A program made the position numbers and the translations under genes. Below, one piece after another: positions 31,306-39,639 of a stretch of 45,982 nt of DNA (position 1 is its first letter; the number at the start of each line of letters is the position of its first letter). Origin of the DNA: a virus; the IMG/VR virus record IMGVR_UViG_3300017989_000032, positions 1-45,982 of that record. One strand, given 5' to 3'. The notes under the pieces were generated by a model. It had not been told where the DNA came from and made no database searches. It saw only the letters and a program-made list of their open reading frames with translations.

Positions 31306-32034
31306 TTAACTCCTACTATGCAACCATTCGCTCAGGAAATAAGGCTTTAACGTACCCTGTTGGGAATCTATACTCTTCCCCGTTGGAAGAACAAGTTTGG
31401 TAAACTCGTCAATCAGCGCAGTCTTTGTTTTTGACTTCGGATCATTTAAAATCCCCGGTGCCACCTTAATGGCGAGAATGTACGAAACGACTTTCTTCAA
31501 CATCGGACCCCATGACGCGATAGTTTCCAGATCATACACATACTCGATTTGGATAATGTTGTAATCGTCGCCCTGACTCGTCACATAAGACGTATCCGTT
31601 GCCCATGCACTACTGGTAAAATCGCTGTCCACAAGATAGGTTACGTCATCGTAAGACAGATATTGACCGGCCAGATAATCAATGCTATTGGCGTCGTATT
31701 CAGCGGGCGACACGTAATGATCGGTCACAATTTTCGTACCCTCAATCTCCCACCCGGTCTCCTCGGAATTGATCGTCCACACCCGCAGGCAATCCGTCGG
31801 TTGCGTATATTGATAGGCATAACCGAACAACGGGGCCGATGTGTCCTGCATGAGAATCGTCCGCGTCTTGGCCTCGTTCCACGGATGAAGAACCATCGCC
31901 TCTTTTCTCGCGTCCTCGTAATGACGGGCGCATATCACGTACTGCTTCTCAGTTGTTAAGCCTTCCGTAACCGCGTGTTCGCTAATCAAATTGAGCGCGA
32001 GGTTATAAACCTTTTCCTGATCCGTCAGCGCCAT
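31306..32034 (-). CDS. Tail tubular protein A (head-tail adaptor)
   Basis: The opening VYNLALNLISEHAVTEGLTT and RHYEDARKEAMVLHPWNEAK is diagnostic of the gp11-like tail tubular protein A family. Mid-region WTINSEETGWEIEGTKIV and a C-terminal helix that ends in a conserved Lys/Ser-rich stretch complete it. Length (242 aa) is slightly above the T7 protein. It links connector to nozzle and forms the upper tail tube. Confidence 0.85.
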   Translation of the reverse strand: MALTDQEKVYNLALNLISEHAVTEGLTTEKQYVICARHYEDARKEAMVLHPWNEAKTRTILMQDTSAPLFGYAYQYTQPTDCLRVWTINSEETGWEIEGTKIVTDHYVSPAEYDANSIDYLAGQYLSYDDVTYLVDSDFTSSAWATDTSYVTSQGDDYNIIQIEYVYDLETIASWGPMLKKVVSYILAIKVAPGILNDPKSKTKTALIDEFTKLVLPTGKSIDSQQGTLKPYFLSEWLHSRS

Positions 32035-32049
32035 TGTCTAACCTCATAA

Positions 32050-32081
32050 GAAGGAAAGGGGTTTTTACGCCCCCTCCCTTC
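32050..32081 (-). terminator. Strong hairpin after the capsid genes
   Basis: GAAGGAAAGGGG (32050-32061) pairs with CCCCTCCCTTC (32071-32081) in the 59-bp gap between the decoration gene and tail tube A. There is no U-run on the leftward strand after the stem. It may be a partial terminator or an RNase processing and stability element that keeps capsid mRNA abundant. Confidence 0.5.
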
Positions 32082-32093
32082 CCGAACAGATTA

Positions 32094-32537
32094 TCATTTG
32101 TCCATGACGTACAGCGTCGTCAGCGTCATTACAACGTCCTCGACGATAATGCCCGTCGCGAACTGAATAGACACAACGGAATCGGCCGTCAAAGGCGTTT
32201 GGCTGAACGTATCGAGCGCGACAATGCTCAATGCGACCGGACCCGCCGACAGGTCGGTAATCGCGCCGGACGCCGTCGCCGACGTACCGCCCACTTCAAT
32301 CGTTCCCGTCGTGGCGTTATCGTTGTCGTCACACGAGAACAAAAAGCCGATGACGCGAGCATTCTTCGGTACGACGCCCATATTAAGCTCGGCCGTAGCC
32401 GCCAGGGTATCAGACGTCACGGTATATTTGTCGAACACCGACAGTACGGGCCGGTTCCATTGAGTCGCCAGGGAGTACATCCCCGTCGCCGCGTATTTCG
32501 TGTGTTCAACACCGTTTGCAGTCGTTAAAGCTGGCAT
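32094..32537 (-). CDS. Head decoration-type protein (147 aa)
   Basis: Strand-rich, small-residue protein immediately downstream of the capsid gene. Strings such as AELNMGVVPKNARVIGFLFS and TGTIEVGGTSATASGAITDL recur in podovirus proteins placed between capsid and tail tube A. It probably decorates or cements the capsid, or coats the head-tail interface. AGGAGGTATC precedes the ATG. Confidence 0.65.
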   Translation of the reverse strand: MPALTTANGVEHTKYAATGMYSLATQWNRPVLSVFDKYTVTSDTLAATAELNMGVVPKNARVIGFLFSCDDNDNATTGTIEVGGTSATASGAITDLSAGPVALSIVALDTFSQTPLTADSVVSIQFATGIIVEDVVMTLTTLYVMDK

Positions 32538-32552
32538 TCGATACCTCCTTTC

Positions 32553-33506
32553 TTAGCTTGCAATCGAAGCACATTCGATTTTGATAACAAGATCTTCATG
32601 ACGGCGTATGGCGTTACAGCCGAAATCGGCCTTGATTTGCCATACATCGCCCACGTAGTCCGGCATCCGGTCCACAGCGAACGTCGGGGCCAGGTGCGGT
32701 GCGAACGATATTGCCCCTTCCACCCACGCCCAGCATTCATAAACGTTCGTATCAGAGTCAATATCGTTACTCGACCCCAATGTAATGCCGTTGGTCACAA
32801 TGAACTCTACGCCCATCAACGACCTGATCCGTCTCTCCATCAGGGCCTTGATATCCGACGTGTCCGTGCCCTGTAACTCGGCCTCTCGTCTTAAATCGGA
32901 GAGTTGGCGGTAGTTACAGGCGAGATACAACTTCGTCCCATCGGGTACGTCATATGACGCGAATTTCTCCTGCATCAAAACGATCTTATCTGACGTCAGG
33001 CCGGTGCTCGTACCACCGGCATCGCCTTCGAGGTCGGAGTCGTGGGGAATCGTTCGACCGGTGGCGTTGTCGATGGTCGTGTTAGTGAAGCTGTACGACG
33101 TGTCGCCGGGATTCTTTCCACCCGTTACCGTGGCGTCGAACGACTCGATAACCACGTCGCGCTTTTTCCGCTCTGTCCAATAGAGCATGTTCCGCATAAA
33201 CGCGCCGCTGGGATCGGTATGGAGACCGATGTTGTCCTGCTTATCCACTAAAATGGGATCGGGATAAAACCATCGCGGATACAGCCATCTCCTGCGGAAC
33301 GTATTGTCGCCGTGCGTGTGCTTGGCGAACCTCGTAGTCTTCTCTTTGCCTGCCGATACCCCGATGTCATCGAACGACAGGTACTCACCCGTTAAAGGAA
33401 CGGTCTCAACCGCCCCGGCAAACGGGTTGCGCTTCTCCTGCGGGACGTCTGCGTAGCCCGCCGTGTACGCATTGATAAACATATCAATGTAATTAGGATC
33501 AGCCAT
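32553..33506 (-). CDS. Major capsid protein (317 aa)
   Basis: It follows the scaffold gene and has the HK97-type podovirus capsid layout. The N-arm is NYIDMFINAYTAGYADVPQE. An E-loop region is rich in charged residues (KEKTTRFAKHTHGDNTFRRR; RWFYPDPILVDKQDN). A long helix (SDLRREAELQGTDTSDIKAL) and a C-terminal strand domain ending VIKIECASIAS complete it. AAGGAGATAGCGCA precedes the ATG. A 120-bp spacer with a short hairpin precedes the gene. Confidence 0.82.
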   Translation of the reverse strand: MADPNYIDMFINAYTAGYADVPQEKRNPFAGAVETVPLTGEYLSFDDIGVSAGKEKTTRFAKHTHGDNTFRRRWLYPRWFYPDPILVDKQDNIGLHTDPSGAFMRNMLYWTERKKRDVVIESFDATVTGGKNPGDTSYSFTNTTIDNATGRTIPHDSDLEGDAGGTSTGLTSDKIVLMQEKFASYDVPDGTKLYLACNYRQLSDLRREAELQGTDTSDIKALMERRIRSLMGVEFIVTNGITLGSSNDIDSDTNVYECWAWVEGAISFAPHLAPTFAVDRMPDYVGDVWQIKADFGCNAIRRHEDLVIKIECASIAS

Positions 33507-33626
33507 TGCGCTATCTCCTTAACAAAAGTTGTTTTACGCGCTTTGGTTGTCCTTGCGGGCCGCTGCTAAATTTAACGTCTTATCGACGGACGGTTTACCG
33601 CCATCTACGGGCCATGAGGTTATCCG
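33507..33626 (-). other. Spacer between scaffold and capsid genes
   Basis: 120 bp without a gene. On the leftward strand it carries a short stem (GGTAAACC) and the strong capsid ribosome site AAGGAG. No convincing promoter boxes were seen. It may hold a processing site for the capsid mRNA. Confidence 0.4.
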
Positions 33627-34409
33627 TTACGTTGTATGCAATTTGACAAATTCCTCCATAATCGCCTTATGGTTCGGATTCATCGGCTCCAAAAACGCCT
33701 TGTCTTTCATAATCTCCGCAATCCTCTGTTTCTTGTCCGCCGGGCTAATAGTCTCCAGTTTAGGTAAGGCGCCTTCTGTAATACGCTCACTTAACCCGAT
33801 GAAGGCATCGACCATCTCGACGTCATCCGTCAAGCCCCGCCTCTCCAATAAGGCGAACACGCCCAGCTTCTCAGCGACGTCCTTGCCTTTGAGGATGAGC
33901 TTCTGTAACTCGGCGTCCGTTTTGATCCCGCGAGAACTCTTAATCGCGTCAACAGTCTCGCGCTTCGCCTTGTCAGCAGCCTCCGCCGCTTCCCGGTCGA
34001 GTTTTTCCTGGGCATCAACGATCGCTTTTGAAGCGTCCAATTGAAACTGAACGGCCTCATTCAAATGCTTATTGCTCCAGCCTCGCTTGTGAGCGTACTC
34101 TTTCAAGTTCTCGATCAAGCCGTCATCCAGCTTTAGCCCGTTGTCGTTGACGTCGAGTTTGTATCCTTTAGAGGACTTCGGCCTTCCGGTTTTGGTGTAA
34201 TATTCCTCCCAGCCTATGGCGTCGTCTTCCCGATCAGGAATCGTCACAAGTCGCTCAGGCGGTACGCCCTTAAACGCCTCCAACTCGCTATACGCCTTCG
34301 CCAAATCACCGACACCCTTCCATCCCTTGTTATTCACAAGGTCCGCCATGCCTTCCGGGGCCGTCGCCAAATCACCGAACGACCCGTCGGGATTCATAAA
34401 TCCGTCCAT
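33627..34409 (-). CDS. Capsid assembly scaffold protein (260 aa)
   Basis: Located immediately before the capsid gene. An N-terminal segment with WKGVGDLAKAYSELEAFKGV and PPERLVTIPD is typical of podovirus scaffolds. The middle is Lys/Glu-rich helix (AIVDAQEKLDREAAEAADKAK). The C-terminal region PMNPNHKAIMEEFVKLH would bind capsid subunits. AAAAGGAACTAAA precedes the ATG. It shapes the procapsid and leaves before or during packaging. Confidence 0.78.
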   Translation of the reverse strand: MDGFMNPDGSFGDLATAPEGMADLVNNKGWKGVGDLAKAYSELEAFKGVPPERLVTIPDREDDAIGWEEYYTKTGRPKSSKGYKLDVNDNGLKLDDGLIENLKEYAHKRGWSNKHLNEAVQFQLDASKAIVDAQEKLDREAAEAADKAKRETVDAIKSSRGIKTDAELQKLILKGKDVAEKLGVFALLERRGLTDDVEMVDAFIGLSERITEGALPKLETISPADKKQRIAEIMKDKAFLEPMNPNHKAIMEEFVKLHTT

Positions 34410-34410
34410 T

Positions 34411-34617
34411 TTAGTTCCTTTTTAATCTGTTCAATATATGTAGATACACTTTACGCTTACCCAATTTTATCAATGTCGAGTTGATATTCGGATCGTCTTC
34501 CTGAACGCAAGGGTGGTCGTAACCACAATACTTCCTCAAGTCTTCGATACACTTCTTACCGTGAGAATTCTGACTGATAATATTCCAGTCGTCTTTTATG
34601 TTGTCTGCTTCACTCAT
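34411..34617 (-). CDS. Bbp19-like small head protein (68 aa)
   Basis: DWNIISQNSHGKKCIEDLRK followed by CGYDHPCVQEDDPNINSTLI and a basic tail resembles the Bbp19-like small proteins encoded between portal and scaffold in many podoviruses. Their role in head assembly is not defined. Its start overlaps the portal stop (ATGA). Confidence 0.6.
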   Translation of the reverse strand: MSEADNIKDDWNIISQNSHGKKCIEDLRKYCGYDHPCVQEDDPNINSTLIKLGKRKVYLHILNRLKRN

Positions 34618-36203
34618 AAAACTGCCGCCAAACTGTCGGGCTCAATGGTCTGATTCACATTTTTGTAGGCTTTCGACCCGGTTTCGGCTAATTGTGTTGC
34701 CAGGGCCATATCCTGCTTGTCCTGCTCGGCTTGCCGTCGCTCATCCCGCACATCAGGGTCCACCAGAACGTCGGGCGGAACACCGGCATTCAACGCCGTC
34801 GTTCTAAACGAATCGTCTAAGTCGATATTGTCGAAAACCGGGTATTGCTCGGAATACGGTTGCCACTTTGCCAATACAGCCTCTATCGCGTTGGACTGCA
34901 TATTACTCATCGCCAGGGCTAAACGGCCCTGGTAAACGATATCCATATCGAAATCGAGGTCGAGATCAAGATCGAGCAGGTCCAGCGTCCTCAAAATCAG
35001 GGGGTCCAAAAGCTCCTTTTGCAACGAACTGATCGACGGGGCCAATAAGACCATTTTTTCCTCAATCCGCTCCACGACCTCCGTTGCCGTCATGTTCCTG
35101 TAATTCGCCAGGGCGTTGAATAGATCGTTGTAGAAGTCGCTACGAATCTTATTCTCCCAATGAAGAATAACGTCACTGTTCAGCGCGGTATTCACACCGG
35201 TTTTTAACGGTTCGGGAGGCTTAGAACCCGGAGAAATGACGATCTTGCCGAACGGGCCGTACACCGGCTGGCCCACGACAGATTCTTCCTCAATAATTAG
35301 CGGCGGTCCGCTCGCCATTTCGGCACCGAAGATAAAGGCTTTCGTCATGCGGTCGAGCATTTTAATGTCCGGCAGATTCTCCGTCCCCGGACTCCGGCCC
35401 ATAATCTCACCCGGAGCCTTCGTGAACCGGGCGATCTTGTACGGCATGGCGTCATAGCCCGGACTCGGAGAAACGGGTTCGACCAACTGCTTGTCCGCCA
35501 TCGAAAGGAAAAGACTCACATAAGGTTTCGACCCGACTTTAGCGTCATAATCCGTGTTAGGAAATACGCAATGCACGAATTCAAACTTCGATTTCGAGGT
35601 CTGGTCGGCCTTTAATTCCTTTTCTACGCTATCGCCGGGCGATTTGAACGCCTGCTTTGCCTGACGGGCGGTGTACGTCATCCTCCGAAAAACCGTGTCG
35701 ATCTCGCCTTTATAATTTTCCTCAAAGAACATATCGCCGATATGATAGGCGCGATAGACAATCTCGCCATTGAGCTTCTCTACGGAAATAATACCGGTCC
35801 CGAACACACAAAGACTCCGAATGGTTATGAACATCTCCCGCCGGAAATTCGACCGCCATATCGCCTGGTGAACCTGTTGACCGGCATCCGCCAATGACAG
35901 CTTTATGTTAGGGTCTTTATTCATCTTATCCAACCGGGCCATGAACTCAAACCACTGCGTTCCAATGGGCATGAGATAAGAGAATATCCCCGCCGTCATG
36001 CGTTTCGCGGCGTCCTGGGCAGTGGAATTGTAGATATTTACCGTTAAAACCCGCCCCTCAGTCTCTGACGCCACACTTCTGACGATGTCCTGCATCGGCG
36101 GCCAAACGTATTGGGCCGTTAAGGTCAGGGTGTTATCGTACACCGAACGCCTCATCTTTGCGTCCGTGTACCGTTCCACCAATTTGTCGGCTAAATTATT
36201 CAC
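34614..36203 (-). CDS. Head-tail connector (portal) protein (529 aa)
   Basis: Typical podovirus connector: YVWPPMQDIVRSVASETEGR at the N-terminus, DAAKRMTAGIFSYLMPIGTQWF, then FTKAPGEIMGRSPGTENLPD in the stem/clip. A Gln/Lys-rich helical C-terminus (RRQAEQDKQDMALATQLAET) follows the long helix. Length matches the family (about 530 aa). It forms the dodecameric portal for packaging, with terminase on one side and tail tube A on the other. Confidence 0.92.
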   Translation of the reverse strand: MNNLADKLVERYTDAKMRRSVYDNTLTLTAQYVWPPMQDIVRSVASETEGRVLTVNIYNSTAQDAAKRMTAGIFSYLMPIGTQWFEFMARLDKMNKDPNIKLSLADAGQQVHQAIWRSNFRREMFITIRSLCVFGTGIISVEKLNGEIVYRAYHIGDMFFEENYKGEIDTVFRRMTYTARQAKQAFKSPGDSVEKELKADQTSKSKFEFVHCVFPNTDYDAKVGSKPYVSLFLSMADKQLVEPVSPSPGYDAMPYKIARFTKAPGEIMGRSPGTENLPDIKMLDRMTKAFIFGAEMASGPPLIIEEESVVGQPVYGPFGKIVISPGSKPPEPLKTGVNTALNSDVILHWENKIRSDFYNDLFNALANYRNMTATEVVERIEEKMVLLAPSISSLQKELLDPLILRTLDLLDLDLDLDFDMDIVYQGRLALAMSNMQSNAIEAVLAKWQPYSEQYPVFDNIDLDDSFRTTALNAGVPPDVLVDPDVRDERRQAEQDKQDMALATQLAETGSKAYKNVNQTIEPDSLAAVL

Positions 36204-36387
36204 CTAACCGCCTCTTTAACGCATTTTGTATCCCGGCCATCATGGTCGATCTCCGGCCGGAAGTCTCCTGGAGCCTGCGACGCGCCCGTTTCTGCTCTTC
36301 CGTAGCCACATCCCTGACCTTAGACACGGGTTCGATCGTCTGCTGAGGGTGAACGTCGTATTTCGGGGTTTTGAATAAACTGCTCAT
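36196..36387 (-). CDS. Hypothetical head-module protein (63 aa)
   Basis: A small very basic protein (EEQKRARRRLQETSGRRSTM) with a short Pro-containing N-terminus. Equivalents of this size and composition precede the portal gene in several podoviruses. It overlaps the portal start by 8 nt and its ATG overlaps the previous stop (ATGA), so the chain is tightly coupled. Function unknown. Confidence 0.65.
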   Translation of the reverse strand: MSSLFKTPKYDVHPQQTIEPVSKVRDVATEEQKRARRRLQETSGRRSTMMAGIQNALKRRLGE

Positions 36388-36521
36388 TTAACCTCATCCA
36401 TTCCCCTGCACCCACACTTGGCGCATCTTGGGCTGTGCCCGAAATCCGCCTTGTTATTTGTTCCGGCCTGCACTAAACCGCAGAGGCCGCACTTCAATTG
36501 CTTTTCTTTCTTCTTACTCAT
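36384..36521 (-). CDS. Zinc-ribbon microprotein in the head module (45 aa)
   Basis: KCGLCGLVQAGTNNKADFG and PRCAKCGCRGM supply four to five cysteines for a ribbon. The ATG overlaps the co-chaperonin-like gene's stop and its stop overlaps the next start, so it is well supported despite its size. No family is recognised. Confidence 0.6.
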   Translation of the reverse strand: MSKKKEKQLKCGLCGLVQAGTNNKADFGHSPRCAKCGCRGMDEVK

Positions 36522-36804
36522 CGGGTATCAATCCTATAACGTTGTTCTGGCTCATAGCTAAATACTTCACGCCGTCCACTTCAACCTCCACCGCCCCATC
36601 TTTAACGAACAGAACGTGTGTGAACAAAACGGCGGGAACCGGCGGCGAGTTAGGGTCCGCACCATTAGCCGGTACCTGGATCAAGGGCTTAAAGCCCTGG
36701 GCCGACGTCTGAACAATGACGCCCGTCGTCTTACTGCCCTGGTCGGGCCGAACCAGGCATCGGCCCGATCTCAATACCAGGTTGTCGATTGTCGGAGTCG
36801 CCAT
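36514..36804 (-). CDS. GroES-like co-chaperonin (96 aa)
   Basis: LRSGRCLVRPDQGSKTTGVI aligns with the GroES start (LHDRVIVKRxxxxxKSAGGIV). Its end, VEVDGVKYLAMSQNNVIGLI, aligns with the GroES finish (xEEVLIMSESDILAIV). The length (96 aa) equals GroES. The mobile loop carries TSAQGFKPLIQVP in place of the usual GroES loop. Phage co-chaperonins such as T4 gp31 redirect host GroEL to fold capsid proteins, fitting this head-module position. Confidence 0.68.
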   Translation of the reverse strand: MATPTIDNLVLRSGRCLVRPDQGSKTTGVIVQTSAQGFKPLIQVPANGADPNSPPVPAVLFTHVLFVKDGAVEVEVDGVKYLAMSQNNVIGLIPDE

Positions 36805-36806
36805 TT

Positions 36807-37727
36807 TTAGACCGCCTTAATCGGAACATCTAAGGTATTGTCGCTTCCGGTAACCACGTTCCCGGCCGCCTTGGCAACGTTAATGTCGTAAGAACTCGCC
36901 AGTACTGCGGCGGAAATGATGCGATTGTCGATAATCGCAACATCGTCGCTGTCGTCGTCAATTCCTAACGTCGTGACGTTAAATACGTTCCCGCGTATCA
37001 CGCTTTGCGTGCCCGTACAGTTGGACGCAATGTAAATCCCGATCCCGGTATGAAACTGGTTGTTCTCGACCGTACAGTGGTGGAAATACTTATTCGCTCC
37101 GCCCGCACAGTAAATACCGTGAGTCAAATTCGTGGACCCCGAACCAAACGTACAACCCTTCACCGTCATGTGGCTGGCGGTCTCGGTCGAAATGCCGTGC
37201 GTCGCCTGATAGGTCGAACCGTTCATAATCTCGCAGTCTTCGATAATCGTGGACCCGACAATCCCAAAGTCCAAAACGGGAAGAACGTCCTCGCACTCAA
37301 ACCTCAAATTGTAAAGATGAAGTCCTAACGCCGTGCCCGTAATCGCCGACCCAGCGGATTCGGCGGGATGAATCTCCGTGCATTGGTCCGTACCCGGTAT
37401 GCCCAAACCGATCATTCGACAATCATAGGGCGGGGTCAGGGCCTCAGCGTACACGCCGGGCGCAATGTAAATCGTATTGATCGACTTCGGGTAGTACGAC
37501 CAGTCAATCCGAGCGTTACTGGCTGTAATCGCCGCCTGGACCGTCGCAAACGCCTGCTCCCACGAAAGACCCGTCCGGCCGTCATCGCCGTTCCACTTGT
37601 CCACGTAGTACGACCTGCCGCTATAAGGCATCAACGACGACCCGGCTGTGATTTCACCAAATGAGTTCAGAATAATCGACTGATTATCCACGGCTGTTTT
37701 TCTTAGTTTCGCTGCATACGTCGCCAT
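36807..37727 (-). CDS. Parallel beta-helix protein in the packaging module (306 aa)
   Basis: The N-terminus has YYVDKWNGDDGRTGLSWEQAF and IYIAPGVYAE, the entry to a right-handed beta helix, followed by repeated Gly/Asn/Cys coils (EDCEIMNGSTYQATHGIST; HCTVENNQFHTGIGIYIASN). No signal peptide is present. It lies between terminase and the GroES-like gene, whereas spikes usually lie at the tail end. It may be a head fibre, vertex decoration or a second spike. Confidence 0.7.
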   Translation of the reverse strand: MATYAAKLRKTAVDNQSIILNSFGEITAGSSLMPYSGRSYYVDKWNGDDGRTGLSWEQAFATVQAAITASNARIDWSYYPKSINTIYIAPGVYAEALTPPYDCRMIGLGIPGTDQCTEIHPAESAGSAITGTALGLHLYNLRFECEDVLPVLDFGIVGSTIIEDCEIMNGSTYQATHGISTETASHMTVKGCTFGSGSTNLTHGIYCAGGANKYFHHCTVENNQFHTGIGIYIASNCTGTQSVIRGNVFNVTTLGIDDDSDDVAIIDNRIISAAVLASSYDINVAKAAGNVVTGSDNTLDVPIKAV

Positions 37728-37793
37728 TGGTGGCTCCTTTCAAACTGGACCTGCCCTCGCGGACGGTCGTTATCATCCCCTTGACGGGGACTT

Positions 37794-39383
37794 TCATAAA
37801 AAATACTCCGTGTTTAATACTAATTGCTTATTGGGCCTGTTGGGCTTGCTCGAAGACGTCTTGTTGGCCGCTAATAGAAAATAGTTCATGGCGTGGTAGT
37901 AATCGTCGGGCTTGCCACCCAATTTGCCCCGCCATGTCGTTTTGGGAACCCCGGTGTCGGGATGATTCACCGTAACCTTCGCCATTCGGGTCATCTGGTC
38001 GGCAAATTCATACACCGTGGGACACTCCCTCGGTAAACTCACCATGCCATCACTCACTACGTTGTGAGTCATATCGCTGACCTCATTGCGATTGACCTTC
38101 ACAACCCCCGTCTCGCGGTTGAAGTCCGGACCCTGTAACTGCTGCTCGGAATATTGACAACGAAAAATAGCGTACTTTTCCTCCGATTGAAACCTCTTGA
38201 CACTGTGAATGTCCGGGCCTTTATCAATGACACCGAATTTGACCCGCATGTCCGCGTTAAAATCGTGCAATTTCTGGAAGTTGTCGAACTCGCCAATATG
38301 TAAAATATGGTACGACCGCAACCCCGTTCGGAAACCCGTTACAACATTCAATTTGTCGTTCACGTCCACGCCTTGGCACGTCCGAACCGAAGACGACATG
38401 CGCAAACCGTCCCGACGACAACAATTTAAGACCTCCTGAACGCTTAATTGACAATCCGACTCTATCGACGCCCGGCCTAAAATCGATCGCTCAAACTCCA
38501 CCATCTTGGCGTCCGAATCACAGTGGTTGTACCGGTACATATACTCCTCTAAGTCCGCCATCGGACTCACTAAGCCCGAAACCCAAAAAGAGCCTTCCCG
38601 CCTGTCGGGATAATCCGCAACCCAATCGCCGTCAGAAACGAATATCTCCGCACCACAATGAACGCACGACCGACGCCAACGACCACCAACCAACAAAACA
38701 GAACGCGGAAACGACTCCACTAAACACGTCCACTTGCCGCATGTTCCGCACTTGATCTGCCACTTCCGCTGATCGCCTTGATTGTAATATTCGTCAATAC
38801 CAAAACCGGGGACCATCGGCGTGCCAAAATTCGACTCAATCCGGTGACGACTGTTGTTCAAACGCTGCTTCGACATCTCCACAACGTCAGGGTCCATTAC
38901 GTCAACCTCGTCACGATATACCACGTCCCCGGAAATCGACTTCAAATTCAAACAATCCTTCGCCGCCCCCGCTCCCATGCTCTCCATCTGAGCGCCAACA
39001 AAAACGATCGAACGACCGTTGATCGTCTTTATGCTCGCCGAATCGTTCGTTACCATCCGCTTGAGAAATGCGTTGCCCTGAATGATCGGAGAAAACGCCA
39101 CCTTCGACATCTTCTCCGCCTGCTTCACCGTCGGCATCATGTAAATGATGTTCTGCTCGTACTTACCATACGCACAACCATGATAAGCATCCAAAATCTT
39201 GAACGTGGTCTCGCCAACCTGACTGCCCTTCTTGATGCTCGTGACCCGCTTGCCACAGTCCTCCTGACCGACTAAGTAAGGACGGCCACCCAAAGAAAAA
39301 CGAACACCACCCGCTAAACGAATCCCTCGCTGATCCGCCCAGGTCAAACAACTGACCGACATTGCCTGTCTTAAATATGACAC
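37794..39383 (-). CDS. Terminase large subunit (GpA-like, 529 aa)
   Basis: The ATPase has a deviant Walker A (SIKKGSQVGETTFKIL), as in GpA-type terminases, and a Walker B-like stretch (DVVYRDEVDVMD). A zinc ribbon (IKCGTCGKWTC, later RRSCVHCGAEI) precedes the nuclease half, where ACQGVDVNDKLNVVTGF supplies the first acidic residue. It packages DNA through the portal. GTG 39383 is preferred because a G7 tract lies 9 nt upstream; ATG 39362 or TTG 39401 remain possible. Confidence 0.9.
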   Translation of the reverse strand: MSYLRQAMSVSCLTWADQRGIRLAGGVRFSLGGRPYLVGQEDCGKRVTSIKKGSQVGETTFKILDAYHGCAYGKYEQNIIYMMPTVKQAEKMSKVAFSPIIQGNAFLKRMVTNDSASIKTINGRSIVFVGAQMESMGAGAAKDCLNLKSISGDVVYRDEVDVMDPDVVEMSKQRLNNSRHRIESNFGTPMVPGFGIDEYYNQGDQRKWQIKCGTCGKWTCLVESFPRSVLLVGGRWRRSCVHCGAEIFVSDGDWVADYPDRREGSFWVSGLVSPMADLEEYMYRYNHCDSDAKMVEFERSILGRASIESDCQLSVQEVLNCCRRDGLRMSSSVRTCQGVDVNDKLNVVTGFRTGLRSYHILHIGEFDNFQKLHDFNADMRVKFGVIDKGPDIHSVKRFQSEEKYAIFRCQYSEQQLQGPDFNRETGVVKVNRNEVSDMTHNVVSDGMVSLPRECPTVYEFADQMTRMAKVTVNHPDTGVPKTTWRGKLGGKPDDYYHAMNYFLLAANKTSSSKPNRPNKQLVLNTEYFL

Positions 39384-39639
39384 CAAAGTAAACCCCCCCA
39401 AGGGTTCAACCTTTTACTATTTCCTGCGTTCCATTATTTTGTATTCTCCCGTGTTTCTGGAGCCTCAGTAAGGTTGTTCATGGTCAAGATTGTGGGAAAA
39501 TAAAAAATTCTGTGAGAGGAAGGTACTAATGTCGGCGGCGGCGGCCCCCTTCCCTGCCCCCACCCCCTTCGGAATTTCGTTCTTTTGTCGTGCCTGCCGC
39601 ATTTATAACCTCGTATTGAATAGAATCTAAAGAACCGGT
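39384..39639 (-). other. Terminase intergenic region with G-quadruplex motif
   Basis: There is no convincing gene in this gap of about 240 bp. On the leftward strand it carries GGGGG-T-GGGGG-CA-GGG-AA-GGGGG (plus-strand 39545-39567), a textbook four-run G-quadruplex with loops of 1-2 nt, next to a GCC repeat. Placement between the two terminase genes suits a packaging (pac/cos) site. A 15-codon ORF near 39480 is not called. Confidence 0.5.

Noticed and set aside
36405-36425. CACACTTGGCGCA shared with the iteron cluster at 12100-12157
   Set aside because: At 36413-36425 the string lies across the CAKC codons of the zinc microprotein; a single isolated match is likely chance.
37684-37797. 37-codon ORF upstream of and overlapping the beta-helix gene
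   Set aside because: No clear ribosome site, and its sequence includes a CCCC/GGGG hairpin and the ribosome site of the beta-helix gene.
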